From assembly GCA_044356865.1 (NCBI GenBank), contig JBIKVN010000043.1, forward strand, positions 1 to 16,886: a stretch of DNA of 16,886 nucleotides, in the 5' to 3' direction. This DNA comes from JBEIUL01 sp044356865 (GTDB lineage: Bacteria > Planctomycetota > Phycisphaerae > Phycisphaerales > SM1A02). The first letter of the stretch is position 1. Every line of letters begins with the position of its first letter. This document shows positions 7,321 to 12,842 of this stretch, piece after piece. Made by a program: the position numbers and the translations under genes. The notes beneath the pieces are model-generated. The model was not told where the DNA came from. It saw only the letters and a program-made list of their open reading frames with translations, and ran no database searches.

Positions 7321-7393
7321 TGGCAACTCGCGGACTCGAACCGCGGACCCGCGCATTTTCAATGCGCTGCTCTACCAACTGAGCTAAGTTGCC
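7321..7393 (-). tRNA. tRNA-Phe (anticodon GAA)
   Basis: The minus strand folds as a 73-base cloverleaf. The acceptor GGCAACT pairs with AGTTGCC, the D stem is GCTC/GAGC, the anticodon stem GCGCA/TGCGC surrounds TTGAAAA with anticodon GAA, the variable loop has five bases, and the T arm is CGCGG-TTCGAGT-CCGCG. The discriminator is A73 and CCA is not encoded (TTC follows), so CCA must be added after transcription. A promoter lies directly upstream and the MshEN gene is convergent, 34 bp away. Confidence 0.97.
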
Positions 7394-7426
7394 CCTCGGC
7401 CCCGGGATGCCGCGGCCGAACCGCGA

Positions 7427-7454
7427 AGAGTAGCCCGGGATGCAGTGATGTCAA
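7427..7454 (-). promoter_or_regulatory. Promoter of tRNA-Phe (TTGACA, 16 bp, TACTCT)
   Basis: The minus strand carries a perfect -35 TTGACA (7454-7449), a 16-bp spacer and the -10 TACTCT (7432-7427). Transcription should start near 7420, leaving a short 5' leader of about 27 bases for RNase P to remove before the mature end at 7393. It is the closest match to the sigma-70 consensus in the window. Confidence 0.8.
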
Positions 7455-7487
7455 CCGGGTCAGCCCGCATCCGGGGCTCACCAAGAC

Positions 7488-8213
7488 TCAATCGACGAGT
7501 CGCATCCGCACCGGCCCGGTCGGGTCGCACGCCGTCTCGGCCGAGACCGGACGACGGGCCGGCCGCTCGAAGCGCACGCCGGGTCCCGGCCGATCCAGCT
7601 GCTCGAGCAGGCGGTCGGAAAGCCAGACCCGCAGCGGCCGCACGCCGACATACTCGGCCAGCGACGGCGGCAGCCCGTCGCGGTCGGACAGTCCGGCACG
7701 GTCGGACGCGGGCAGCGTGGTCACCGCATGCAGCTCGCGCCAGAAGCGACGCGTCGCGAGCACCGCATCGACATCGCCAAGCCGCAGCCGGCTCGCCCGC
7801 AGCAGGATCGACTCATGTCGCTCCCAAAGATCCTGCCACGCGCCCGGATGGCCCCGCACGCACGCGACGGCGCCGACGAGGTCCTCGAGGAAGGAAAGGG
7901 CCCGCGCCGGCCCCGGCGTTTCCGCGAGATTCGCTTTCCGCAGGTGGTCCAGCGCCTCGTCGACGAGTACGCCGTAACGGGTCGCGACGCCGCCGGCCCG
8001 GGCGAACCATTCGCGGCGGATCCGGTCGACGAGGGCCTTCGGCAGGCCGCTCGCGTCGGAGACCGATCCGAGCGGGCAATCGCTTGCGTGGGGAAGTGGG
8101 GCCGTGCCGTTCATCGATCTCCCGTGCGTCCGCGCCCGATTCGCATCGAGTCGCGCTTCGTTGCCGACGGTTCGCGCCGCGCTCCGCACGACGAATCCGC
8201 GAAATCCAGCCAT
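7488..8213 (-). CDS. Uncharacterised protein with a faint sigma-70 region-2-like core
   Basis: I do not recognise this gene with certainty. From the ATG at 8213 it encodes 241 residues. Counting from the alternative ATG at 8114, the middle (about 90-180) reads like diverged ECF sigma region 2: a DLVGAVACVRGHPGAWQDL segment, an ERHESILLRASRLR helix, and LAEYVGVRPLRVWLSDRLL resembling the LAxYxGxxxLxxWL pattern of sigma-like proteins. No region 4 follows, so it would not be a complete sigma factor. Start choice: 8213 has a perfect AGGAGG (8229-8224), although 10 bases away. ATG 8270 is almost at the predicted transcript start. ATG 8114 gives a more protein-like N terminus, and the 33 residues before it are Arg-rich with lower third-position GC. 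A consensus-like promoter lies upstream. It could also be an unrelated helical protein. Confidence 0.6.
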   Translation of the reverse strand: MAGFRGFVVRSAARTVGNEARLDANRARTHGRSMNGTAPLPHASDCPLGSVSDASGLPKALVDRIRREWFARAGGVATRYGVLVDEALDHLRKANLAETPGPARALSFLEDLVGAVACVRGHPGAWQDLWERHESILLRASRLRLGDVDAVLATRRFWRELHAVTTLPASDRAGLSDRDGLPPSLAEYVGVRPLRVWLSDRLLEQLDRPGPGVRFERPARRPVSAETACDPTGPVRMRLVD

Positions 8214-8282
8214 ATTCGGTACGCCTCCTGCGTTCCGCACCGCTCGCGGGAATTCGCGATCGGCGTGCATCCTGCGGGGCGG

Positions 8283-8310
8283 AGTCTACCGGGCGCGGCG
8301 CGGGCGTCAA
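8283..8310 (-). promoter_or_regulatory. Promoter of the sigma-like gene (TTGACG, 16 bp, TAGACT)
   Basis: The minus strand has the -35 TTGACG (8310-8305), a 16-bp spacer and the -10 TAGACT (8288-8283). The start of transcription would be near 8276, giving a leader of about 63 bases that includes AGGAGG (8229-8224) before the ATG at 8213. Unlike most protein genes in this window it has a recognisable -35 and a real leader. Confidence 0.65.
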
Positions 8311-8369
8311 CGCTCACACGACGCTCGCCGCGAACTCGCAAGGTTCTCAGCCGTTCGCGAATCGGACCA

Positions 8370-9161
8370 TCAGCGCGATCTCACGATCTCGATCGAGCCG
8401 AGGAGCGAAGGCCGGGCGTCCCGTAACGCCGGGAACTTCGCGCGCCACGCCGCGCACCGCGCCGCGTCGCACTCGGCCTCGACGATCGATTCGCGCGCGT
8501 CGCCCTCGGCGAGCACCTCGCCCTCGGGCGAGACCACGAGCGAGCCGCCGGAGTATCGGGCGTTCGGATCGGTGCCGACGCGATTGCCCGCGACGACGAA
8601 GGTCTGGTTCTCGATCGCCCGCGCGATCGCGAGCGCCCGCCACGCCGCCGCCCGCGGCTCGGGCCAGGAAGCTCCGATCGAGACCAGGCTCGCGCCCGCA
8701 AGTGCCGCGTGCCGGAAGAGTTCGGGGAAGCGCAGGTCGTAGCAGACCGCGGGCATCGCGAGCAGTTCTCCGCAGGGAACGAGCACGAGCCGCTCGCCGC
8801 CGCGGAAGGATTCGGTCTCGCGGCCGTAACCGAAGGGATGGATCTTCGCGTAGGTCGGCGCGAGCGTGCCGTCCGGCCGGGCGATCGCCATGCAGTTCCG
8901 CCCGAAGCCGTCGGGGCCGAGTTCCGGGAACCCGACCTGAAGGAAGATCGAGAGTTCCCGGGCCAGGGCCGCCGCCCAACCGGGGGCGTCGGAGGGAAGG
9001 ATCGCCGGGAGGTCGGTCGAGAAGCCGACATCGAAAAGCTCGGGAAGCAGGACGAACGAACCGGCCGGAAGCCGACGCTCGCGAAGCATCGCCGCGACGC
9101 AGGCCCGGTTCGCCGCGGGATCGTGCCAGGCGATGTCGAGTTGGACGGCGGCGACGATCAC
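8370..9161 (-). CDS. Carbon-nitrogen hydrolase (nitrilase superfamily), probable omega-amidase type
   Basis: This cytoplasmic amidase-fold protein has 263 residues and the complete nitrilase triad: E41 in LLPELFDVGF, K106 in YAKIHPFGYGRETESF and C140 in MPAVCYDLRFPELFR. The KIHPF...ETESFRGG segment and the short length resemble the Nit2/YafV omega-amidase branch, which hydrolyses alpha-ketoglutaramate or alpha-ketosuccinamate. The exact substrate is an inference. The C-terminal GNRVGTDPNARYSGGSLVVSPEG (192-214) is the usual family ending. The start is the GTG at 9161: no ATG lies close, the protein then begins IVAAVQLDIAWHD as expected, and TATCGT sits 7 bases before it. It is divergent from the zinc-ribbon membrane gene, with only 24 bp between the two start codons. 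Confidence 0.9.
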   Translation of the reverse strand: MIVAAVQLDIAWHDPAANRACVAAMLRERRLPAGSFVLLPELFDVGFSTDLPAILPSDAPGWAAALARELSIFLQVGFPELGPDGFGRNCMAIARPDGTLAPTYAKIHPFGYGRETESFRGGERLVLVPCGELLAMPAVCYDLRFPELFRHAALAGASLVSIGASWPEPRAAAWRALAIARAIENQTFVVAGNRVGTDPNARYSGGSLVVSPEGEVLAEGDARESIVEAECDAARCAAWRAKFPALRDARPSLLGSIEIVRSR

Positions 9162-9166
9162 CCCGC

Positions 9167-9180
9167 GGACGATATCGTCC
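9167..9180. promoter_or_regulatory. Palindromic shared -10 region, GGACGATATCGTCC
   Basis: This perfect 14-bp palindrome contains a TATCGT box on each strand (9173-9178 on plus, 9174-9169 on minus). Each box lies exactly 7 bases before a start codon: ATG 9186 on plus and GTG 9161 on minus. Because the boxes overlap, only one direction can be melted open at a time. The -35 region of each promoter would lie inside the coding sequence of the other gene. Confidence 0.6.
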
Positions 9181-9185
9181 CCGGC

Positions 9186-10088
9186 ATGGATCCGGTCCCG
9201 GAGCCGCTCCGCTCGGGTTGGCCCCGGTGGGCGACGCTCGCCGTCCTCGGGGCGGTGACCGTTCCGGTCAACATCCTGCTCTCGGTCCTCTTCCTGCGGC
9301 TCTCGGTGATCGAGTTCCGCGGCGACCTCGGCGGCGAGGTGCTCGACGCGGGGCGGGATATCGCGAACTTCGCCGTGGAGTGGCCGATGGCCGTGGTGCG
9401 CGGCGACGGCGAGGCGTGGATGATCATCCTGCCGGCTCTTGGACTTCTTGCCGCCCAAGCGGTTTTTCTCCTGCCGTGGACCGGTGGCCCGCCCCGGATC
9501 GGAAGCGGTCCCGGCCGGTCGCTCTGGTGGTCGACCGCGGTGGCGGCGTTCGTCGGGGCGGCGATCTCGGTGGGGCTCGTGTATGGGCTGGTCGAGGGGC
9601 TCTACCAGCTGATGAATGTCGAGGTGCCCCGCGAGATCTCGGGCGAACAGGCTCTCGCGGCGTTCCAGCGGGCGGTTCCCGGCGGCACCTGGCTTCTCGC
9701 GCTTCCGCTGCTTGGCCTCGTCCCGGTGTGGATCTTGTGGGGCGTCCTGCTGTCGCGGCTCACCGCCGCGGCGGATCCGCTGCGGGGCGAACGGCAGCTG
9801 CGGCGGCTTTTCGCGACCTCGCTCGCGTCGATCGTCCTGGTGATTCCTTTCGACGTGCTGGCCCGGCGTCGCGGGGCGTGCATGTGCGCGACCGGGACCT
9901 GGCTCTCGCTGTGCATCGGGTTCGCGGCCCTGCTGTGGCTGGCCGGGCCGGCGGTGGTGCTCTTCCTGAGTCGCCAGCGCCGCCGGGCGTGGCGGCGGGA
10001 GATCTGCCTTGCGTGCGGGTATGCGCGACGCGGGCAGACCGGGGTCCGTTGCAGCGAGTGCGGAACCGAATTCGGGCCGACGAACTGA
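9186..10088 (+). CDS. Polytopic membrane protein with C-terminal zinc ribbon
   Basis: This 300-residue protein has hydrophobic segments near 15-37, 77-97, 112-136, 168-190, 209-224 and 238-262, so five or six membrane spans. The last 30 residues are cytoplasm-style basic sequence followed by a zinc ribbon: C274-x2-C277 in CLACGYARRGQ and C289-x2-C292 in CSECG. A CMC pair (232, 234) lies before the last span. This tail, with CGYxxRG between the knuckles, recurs in many Planctomycetes membrane proteins of unknown function. I cannot assign a role. The ATG at 9186 is supported by a TATCGT box 7 bases upstream and by the hydrophobic N terminus starting soon after. A GC-rich palindrome (10094-10107) follows the stop. 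Confidence 0.88.
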   Translation: MDPVPEPLRSGWPRWATLAVLGAVTVPVNILLSVLFLRLSVIEFRGDLGGEVLDAGRDIANFAVEWPMAVVRGDGEAWMIILPALGLLAAQAVFLLPWTGGPPRIGSGPGRSLWWSTAVAAFVGAAISVGLVYGLVEGLYQLMNVEVPREISGEQALAAFQRAVPGGTWLLALPLLGLVPVWILWGVLLSRLTAAADPLRGERQLRRLFATSLASIVLVIPFDVLARRRGACMCATGTWLSLCIGFAALLWLAGPAVVLFLSRQRRRAWRREICLACGYARRGQTGVRCSECGTEFGPTN

Positions 10089-10093
10089 CGGGG

Positions 10094-10107
10094 CCCGGGG
10101 CCCCGGG
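10094..10107 (+). terminator. GC-rich palindrome after the zinc-ribbon gene, weak terminator candidate
   Basis: CCCGGGGCCCCGGG is a perfect 14-bp palindrome starting 5 bases after the stop codon at 10086-10088. It has no T-run downstream, so intrinsic termination is uncertain. It may simply form a stable 3' end structure. Confidence 0.25.
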
Positions 10108-10124
10108 GCTGCGATCGACCGGAA

Positions 10125-10144
10125 CGGGTTCGATCCCCGTCGGT
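10125..10144 (+). repeat. Inverted copy of the tRNA-His T-arm and 3' acceptor side
   Basis: CGGGTTCGATCCCCGTCGGT on the plus strand matches the minus-strand tRNA-His sequence at 10198-10179 at 19 of 20 positions, with a 34-bp spacer. With the base before it, it can form a five-pair T stem (ACGGG/CCCGT) around TTCGATC. No acceptor 5' half, D arm or anticodon arm is recognisable upstream, so it is a fragment and not a second tRNA gene. Confidence 0.7.
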
Positions 10145-10174
10145 AGGCGAACCGCGGCTCGGAATCGAAAGAAG

Positions 10175-10248
10175 GGCGACCGACGGGGCTCGAACCCGCG
10201 ACAACCGGGACCACAACCCGGTGCTCTGCCAACTGAGCTACGGTCGCC
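10175..10248 (-). tRNA. tRNA-His (anticodon GTG) with encoded G-1
   Basis: The minus strand folds as a tRNA: acceptor GCGACCG with CGGTCGC, D arm beginning AGCTCAGTTGGCAGAGC, and anticodon stem CCGGG/CCCGG around TTGTGGT with anticodon GTG. The T arm is GCGGG-TTCGAGC-CCCGT. An extra G lies at position -1 opposite C73, the hallmark recognised by histidyl-tRNA synthetase. CCA is not encoded. Its 3' side is duplicated in inverted orientation at 10125-10144. Confidence 0.97.
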
Positions 10249-10293
10249 ATCTCGGCCCTGCGGCCGAAGCCCGAAAGGTTTCTCGGGAGGTGG

Positions 10294-10322
10294 ACGATAT
10301 CCCCCGTCCCGCAGGGGGTCAA
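10294..10322 (-). promoter_or_regulatory. Promoter of tRNA-His (TTGACC, 17 bp, TATCGT)
   Basis: The minus strand has the -35 TTGACC (10322-10317), a 17-bp spacer and the -10 TATCGT (10299-10294), giving transcription from about 10287 and a leader of about 40 bases before the tRNA. The -10 is the same hexamer as in the palindromic promoter at 9167-9180. The pckA promoter starts within 30 bp on the other strand. Confidence 0.72.
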
Positions 10323-10350
10323 CGCGTTCCCGCGACCCCGTTTGGCCCGC

Positions 10351-10359
10351 TGCTACACT
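10351..10359 (+). promoter_or_regulatory. Extended -10 promoter for pckA (TGCTACACT)
   Basis: TG-C-TACACT is an extended -10 element 47 bases before the pckA ATG. The predicted leader of about 40 bases is almost entirely C/T-rich with no Shine-Dalgarno match. No -35 is clear, which is acceptable for an extended -10. Confidence 0.5.
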
Positions 10360-10406
10360 CGACCCCTTTCCCCCGGCCCCGCCGGACCTCGCCCCCGAAC
10401 CCCGCC

Positions 10407-11993
10407 ATGACCACCTCCGCCACCCGCTCCCGCGTCGCCGAGTTCGCCGTCGGCACCGTCCACCGCAACCTCGCGATGCCGCTCCTCGTCGAGCACGCCC
10501 TCCGCCGCGGCGAGGGCAAGCTCGCCCTGAACGGGGCCCTCAACTGCGACACCGGCGAGCGGACCGGCCGCAGTCCCAACGACAAGTTCCTCGAGGACAC
10601 CCCGAAGGTCCATCCGAACATCGACTGGGGCAAGGTCAACCAGCCGATCTCGCCGGCGAACTTCGCCAAGCTCGAGGCCCTCGCGAAGAGGCATCTGGCC
10701 GGCCGGCCCGAGCTCTACCGCTTCGACGGCTACGCCGGCGCGGATCCCGCCTACGGCCTGAAGGTCAGCGTGATCACCGAGGAGGCCTGGCACTCGCTCT
10801 TCGCCCGCACCCTCTTCATCAACGCCCACCCGCAGGAACTCGCGGGCTTCGAGCCCGACTGGCTGGTGATCAACTGCGGCGGCCTGCGGATCGAGAATCC
10901 CGCCGAGTACGGGGTGAAGAGCCACGTGGCGATCGTGCAGAGCCTCGAGCGGCGCACCGTGCTCATCTTCGGCACCCGCTACGCGGGCGAGATGAAGAAG
11001 AGCATCTTCTACGCGATGAACTACGACCTGCCGGACATGGGCGTCTTCCCGATGCACTGCTCGGCGAACGTGGCGAAGGACGACCCGGCGAACGTGGCCC
11101 TCTTCTTCGGCCTCTCCGGCACCGGCAAGACGACGCTGTCGGCCGACCCGAACCGCCGCCTCATCGGCGACGACGAGCACGGCTGGAGCGGGAAGGGCGT
11201 CTTCAACGTCGAGGGTGGCTGCTACGCCAAGTGCATCAAGCTCTCGCGGGAGGGCGAGCCCGAGATCTGGAACGCGATCCGCTTCGGCTCGGTGCTCGAG
11301 AACGTGACCGTCGACGACGCGACCCGCCTGCCCGACTACGACTCGCAGTCCCGCACGGAAAACACCCGGGTCACCTATCCGCTCTCGTTCATGGACGGCT
11401 CGGTGATCCCGTCGGTCGGCGGGCACCCGAAGAACGTGGTCTTCCTGAGCGCCGATGCGTACGGCGTGCTGCCGCCGGTCGCGAAGCTCTCGCGCGAGCA
11501 GGCCATGTACTACTTCCTGAACGGCTACACCTCGAAGCTCGCCGGCACCGAGGCGGGCGTGACCGAGCCGCAGCCGAACTTCTCGGCCTGCTTCGGCGGC
11601 GTCTTCCTGCCGCGTCCGCCGATGGTCTATGCCCAGATGCTCGCCGACCGGATCGCCCAGCACGGCACCGACGTGTGGCTGCTCAACACCGGCTGGACGG
11701 GCGGGCCCTACGGCGTCGGCAGCCGCTTCAAGCTCCCGTGGACCCGCACCTTCGTGAATCGCATCCTTGACGGCAGCCTGCGCGAGGCGAGGTACTCGAC
11801 CGACCCGGTCTTCGGCCTTCCGGTGCCGGTCGAGGTCGCGGGCGTTCCCGCCGAGGTGCTCAACCCGCGGAACACCTGGAAGGATCCCGCCGCCTACGAC
11901 GCGAAGGCCAAGGAACTCGCCCGCAAGTTCCGCGAGAACGACGGCAAGTTCGCGATGACCCCCGAGGTCCGTGCCGCCGGTCCGAAGGCCTGA
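10407..11993 (+). CDS. pckA: Phosphoenolpyruvate carboxykinase (ATP)
   Basis: The enzyme converts oxaloacetate and ATP to phosphoenolpyruvate, CO2 and ADP, the entry step of gluconeogenesis, in the cytoplasm. The 528-residue length fits the ATP-dependent family (EC 4.1.1.49). Motifs include substrate-binding ERTGRSPNDKF (51-61), the FPMHCSAN segment (214-221) with a metal-ligand His at 217, the kinase-1a P-loop GLSGTGKTTLS (235-245) and kinase-2 LIGDDEHGW (252-260). Also present are EGGCYAK (269-275) and the LNTGWTGGPYGVG stretch near the C terminus, all typical of PckA and absent from the GTP-type enzyme. No frameshift or missing residue is seen. The ATG at 10407 starts at the conserved N terminus and lies after a pyrimidine-rich leader. 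It is transcribed toward the amidotransferase-like gene, which has its own -10 box. Confidence 0.97.
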   Translation: MTTSATRSRVAEFAVGTVHRNLAMPLLVEHALRRGEGKLALNGALNCDTGERTGRSPNDKFLEDTPKVHPNIDWGKVNQPISPANFAKLEALAKRHLAGRPELYRFDGYAGADPAYGLKVSVITEEAWHSLFARTLFINAHPQELAGFEPDWLVINCGGLRIENPAEYGVKSHVAIVQSLERRTVLIFGTRYAGEMKKSIFYAMNYDLPDMGVFPMHCSANVAKDDPANVALFFGLSGTGKTTLSADPNRRLIGDDEHGWSGKGVFNVEGGCYAKCIKLSREGEPEIWNAIRFGSVLENVTVDDATRLPDYDSQSRTENTRVTYPLSFMDGSVIPSVGGHPKNVVFLSADAYGVLPPVAKLSREQAMYYFLNGYTSKLAGTEAGVTEPQPNFSACFGGVFLPRPPMVYAQMLADRIAQHGTDVWLLNTGWTGGPYGVGSRFKLPWTRTFVNRILDGSLREARYSTDPVFGLPVPVEVAGVPAEVLNPRNTWKDPAAYDAKAKELARKFRENDGKFAMTPEVRAAGPKA

Positions 11994-12010
11994 GTCCGGT
12001 CGCCACTCCC

Positions 12011-12040
12011 GGCCCGGCCCGGCCCAGCCCAGCCCGGCCT
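12011..12040 (+). repeat. Pentanucleotide tandem repeat, six units (GGCCC/AGCCC)
   Basis: Six consecutive five-base units read GGCCC, GGCCC, GGCCC, AGCCC, AGCCC, GGCCT. They lie 17 bases after the pckA stop and end exactly where the TAGGAT box of the next gene starts, so they occupy the spacer and part of the -35 area. Unit number could vary by replication slippage. Confidence 0.75.
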
Positions 12041-12046
12041 TAGGAT
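12041..12046 (+). promoter_or_regulatory. Putative -10 box (TAGGAT) for the amidotransferase-like gene, leaderless
   Basis: TAGGAT is followed by exactly six bases (CCCGCC) and the ATG at 12053, so the start codon would be at +1. The tandem pentamer repeat abuts it upstream and there is no -35 match. Confidence 0.5.
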
Positions 12047-12052
12047 CCCGCC

Positions 12053-12802
12053 ATGCCGCTTCTCCTCATCGAGCACTCCCGCATCGCTCCCGGAGCCGGC
12101 CTCGTCGGCGAGACCCTCCGCGAGTACGGCCAGAAGATCCGCACCGTCCGCCTCGATCGGGGGGAGTCGCTTCCCGGAGACCTCGATGGCATCCACGGGA
12201 TCGTCGCGTGCGACGGGCCGCAGTCGATCGCGGGGGACGCGGGCCCGCTTGCCGCGGAGCTTGCCCTGCTCCGGGCGGCGAAGGCCGCCGACCTGCCGAT
12301 CCTCGGGCTCGGCCTCGGCGCGAGGCTCTTCGCGTCGGCTCTCGGCGGCGAGATCGCTTCCTGCGGAGGCAGCCCCGATCTCGGGTGGCATCCGCTGACG
12401 CTGTCCTGGCCGGCCCGCGAGGACCCGCTCTTCAAGGGGTGGCCGTGGACGCCGACCCAATGCTTCTGGCGCCGCGAGTTCGTCGCCAAGCTCCCCGAAG
12501 GGTGCGTGTCGCTCGGAAGCGGTCCGAACGGACGCATCGCGGGATTCTCCGCGGGAGTCTTCCAGTACGCCCTCGACTGGTCGATCGACTGGCGGAGCGG
12601 CGATGTCCTCGAGGCGGCCCGTCTTCGCAAGGACGATGTCGCGGCGACGCCTGGCCTCGGGGCCGAGGCCGTCCGCGCGGGCACCGAGCGGTTCGGCCCC
12701 GACGCCGAGCGGCTGGCCCGCCGCTTCGCCGAGCAGGTGGCCCTCTTCCTCATGCCGGCCGATCGCATCAGCGCCGGTCGCGTGAAGGACCTGCACTACT
12801 GA
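12053..12802 (+). CDS. Class I glutamine amidotransferase-like protein lacking the catalytic triad
   Basis: This 249-residue protein follows the GATase1 fold from end to end. It opens with MPLLLIEHS, has the DGPQSIAG segment (54-61), a nucleophile-elbow-like ILGLGLGARLFASALGGEI (83-101), GWHPL (111-115), DPLFKG (124-129) and a C-terminal FQYALDW (170-176). Aligned by eye with active relatives, the nucleophile of GxCxG is Gly87, and the QFHPE motif reads QYALD, so the catalytic His is Ala173 and the Glu is Asp175. The FxWHGD-like segment reads QCFWRREF. All three triad residues are therefore replaced while the frame of the fold is intact, which suggests a pseudo-enzyme with a binding or regulatory role. 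No synthase partner is adjacent. The ATG at 12053 is set by the leaderless -10. Confidence 0.85.
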   Translation: MPLLLIEHSRIAPGAGLVGETLREYGQKIRTVRLDRGESLPGDLDGIHGIVACDGPQSIAGDAGPLAAELALLRAAKAADLPILGLGLGARLFASALGGEIASCGGSPDLGWHPLTLSWPAREDPLFKGWPWTPTQCFWRREFVAKLPEGCVSLGSGPNGRIAGFSAGVFQYALDWSIDWRSGDVLEAARLRKDDVAATPGLGAEAVRAGTERFGPDAERLARRFAEQVALFLMPADRISAGRVKDLHY

Positions 12803-12805
12803 TTA

Positions 12806-12837
12806 GGCTGCTTTCGCGTGAGCAGGTTGCTTTCGCG
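12806..12837. repeat. 13-bp direct repeat between convergent genes
   Basis: GGCTGCTTTCGCG (12806-12818) and GGTTGCTTTCGCG (12825-12837) differ at one base and are separated by 6 bases. They fill most of the 40-bp gap between the amidotransferase-like gene and dxs. CTGCT (12808-12812) can pair with AGCAG (12821-12825), giving a small hairpin, but there is no T-run, so termination is uncertain. Confidence 0.45.
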
Positions 12838-12842
12838 GCGCC

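Noticed and set aside
10075..10148. A complete second tRNA on the plus strand ending near 10148
   Set aside because: Only a T arm can be formed; no acceptor pairing, D arm or anticodon arm is seen.
7445..11770. Frame of more than 1,400 codons on the plus strand
   Set aside because: It crosses two divergent genes, a tRNA and pckA in the wrong frame and has no domain; a GC shadow.
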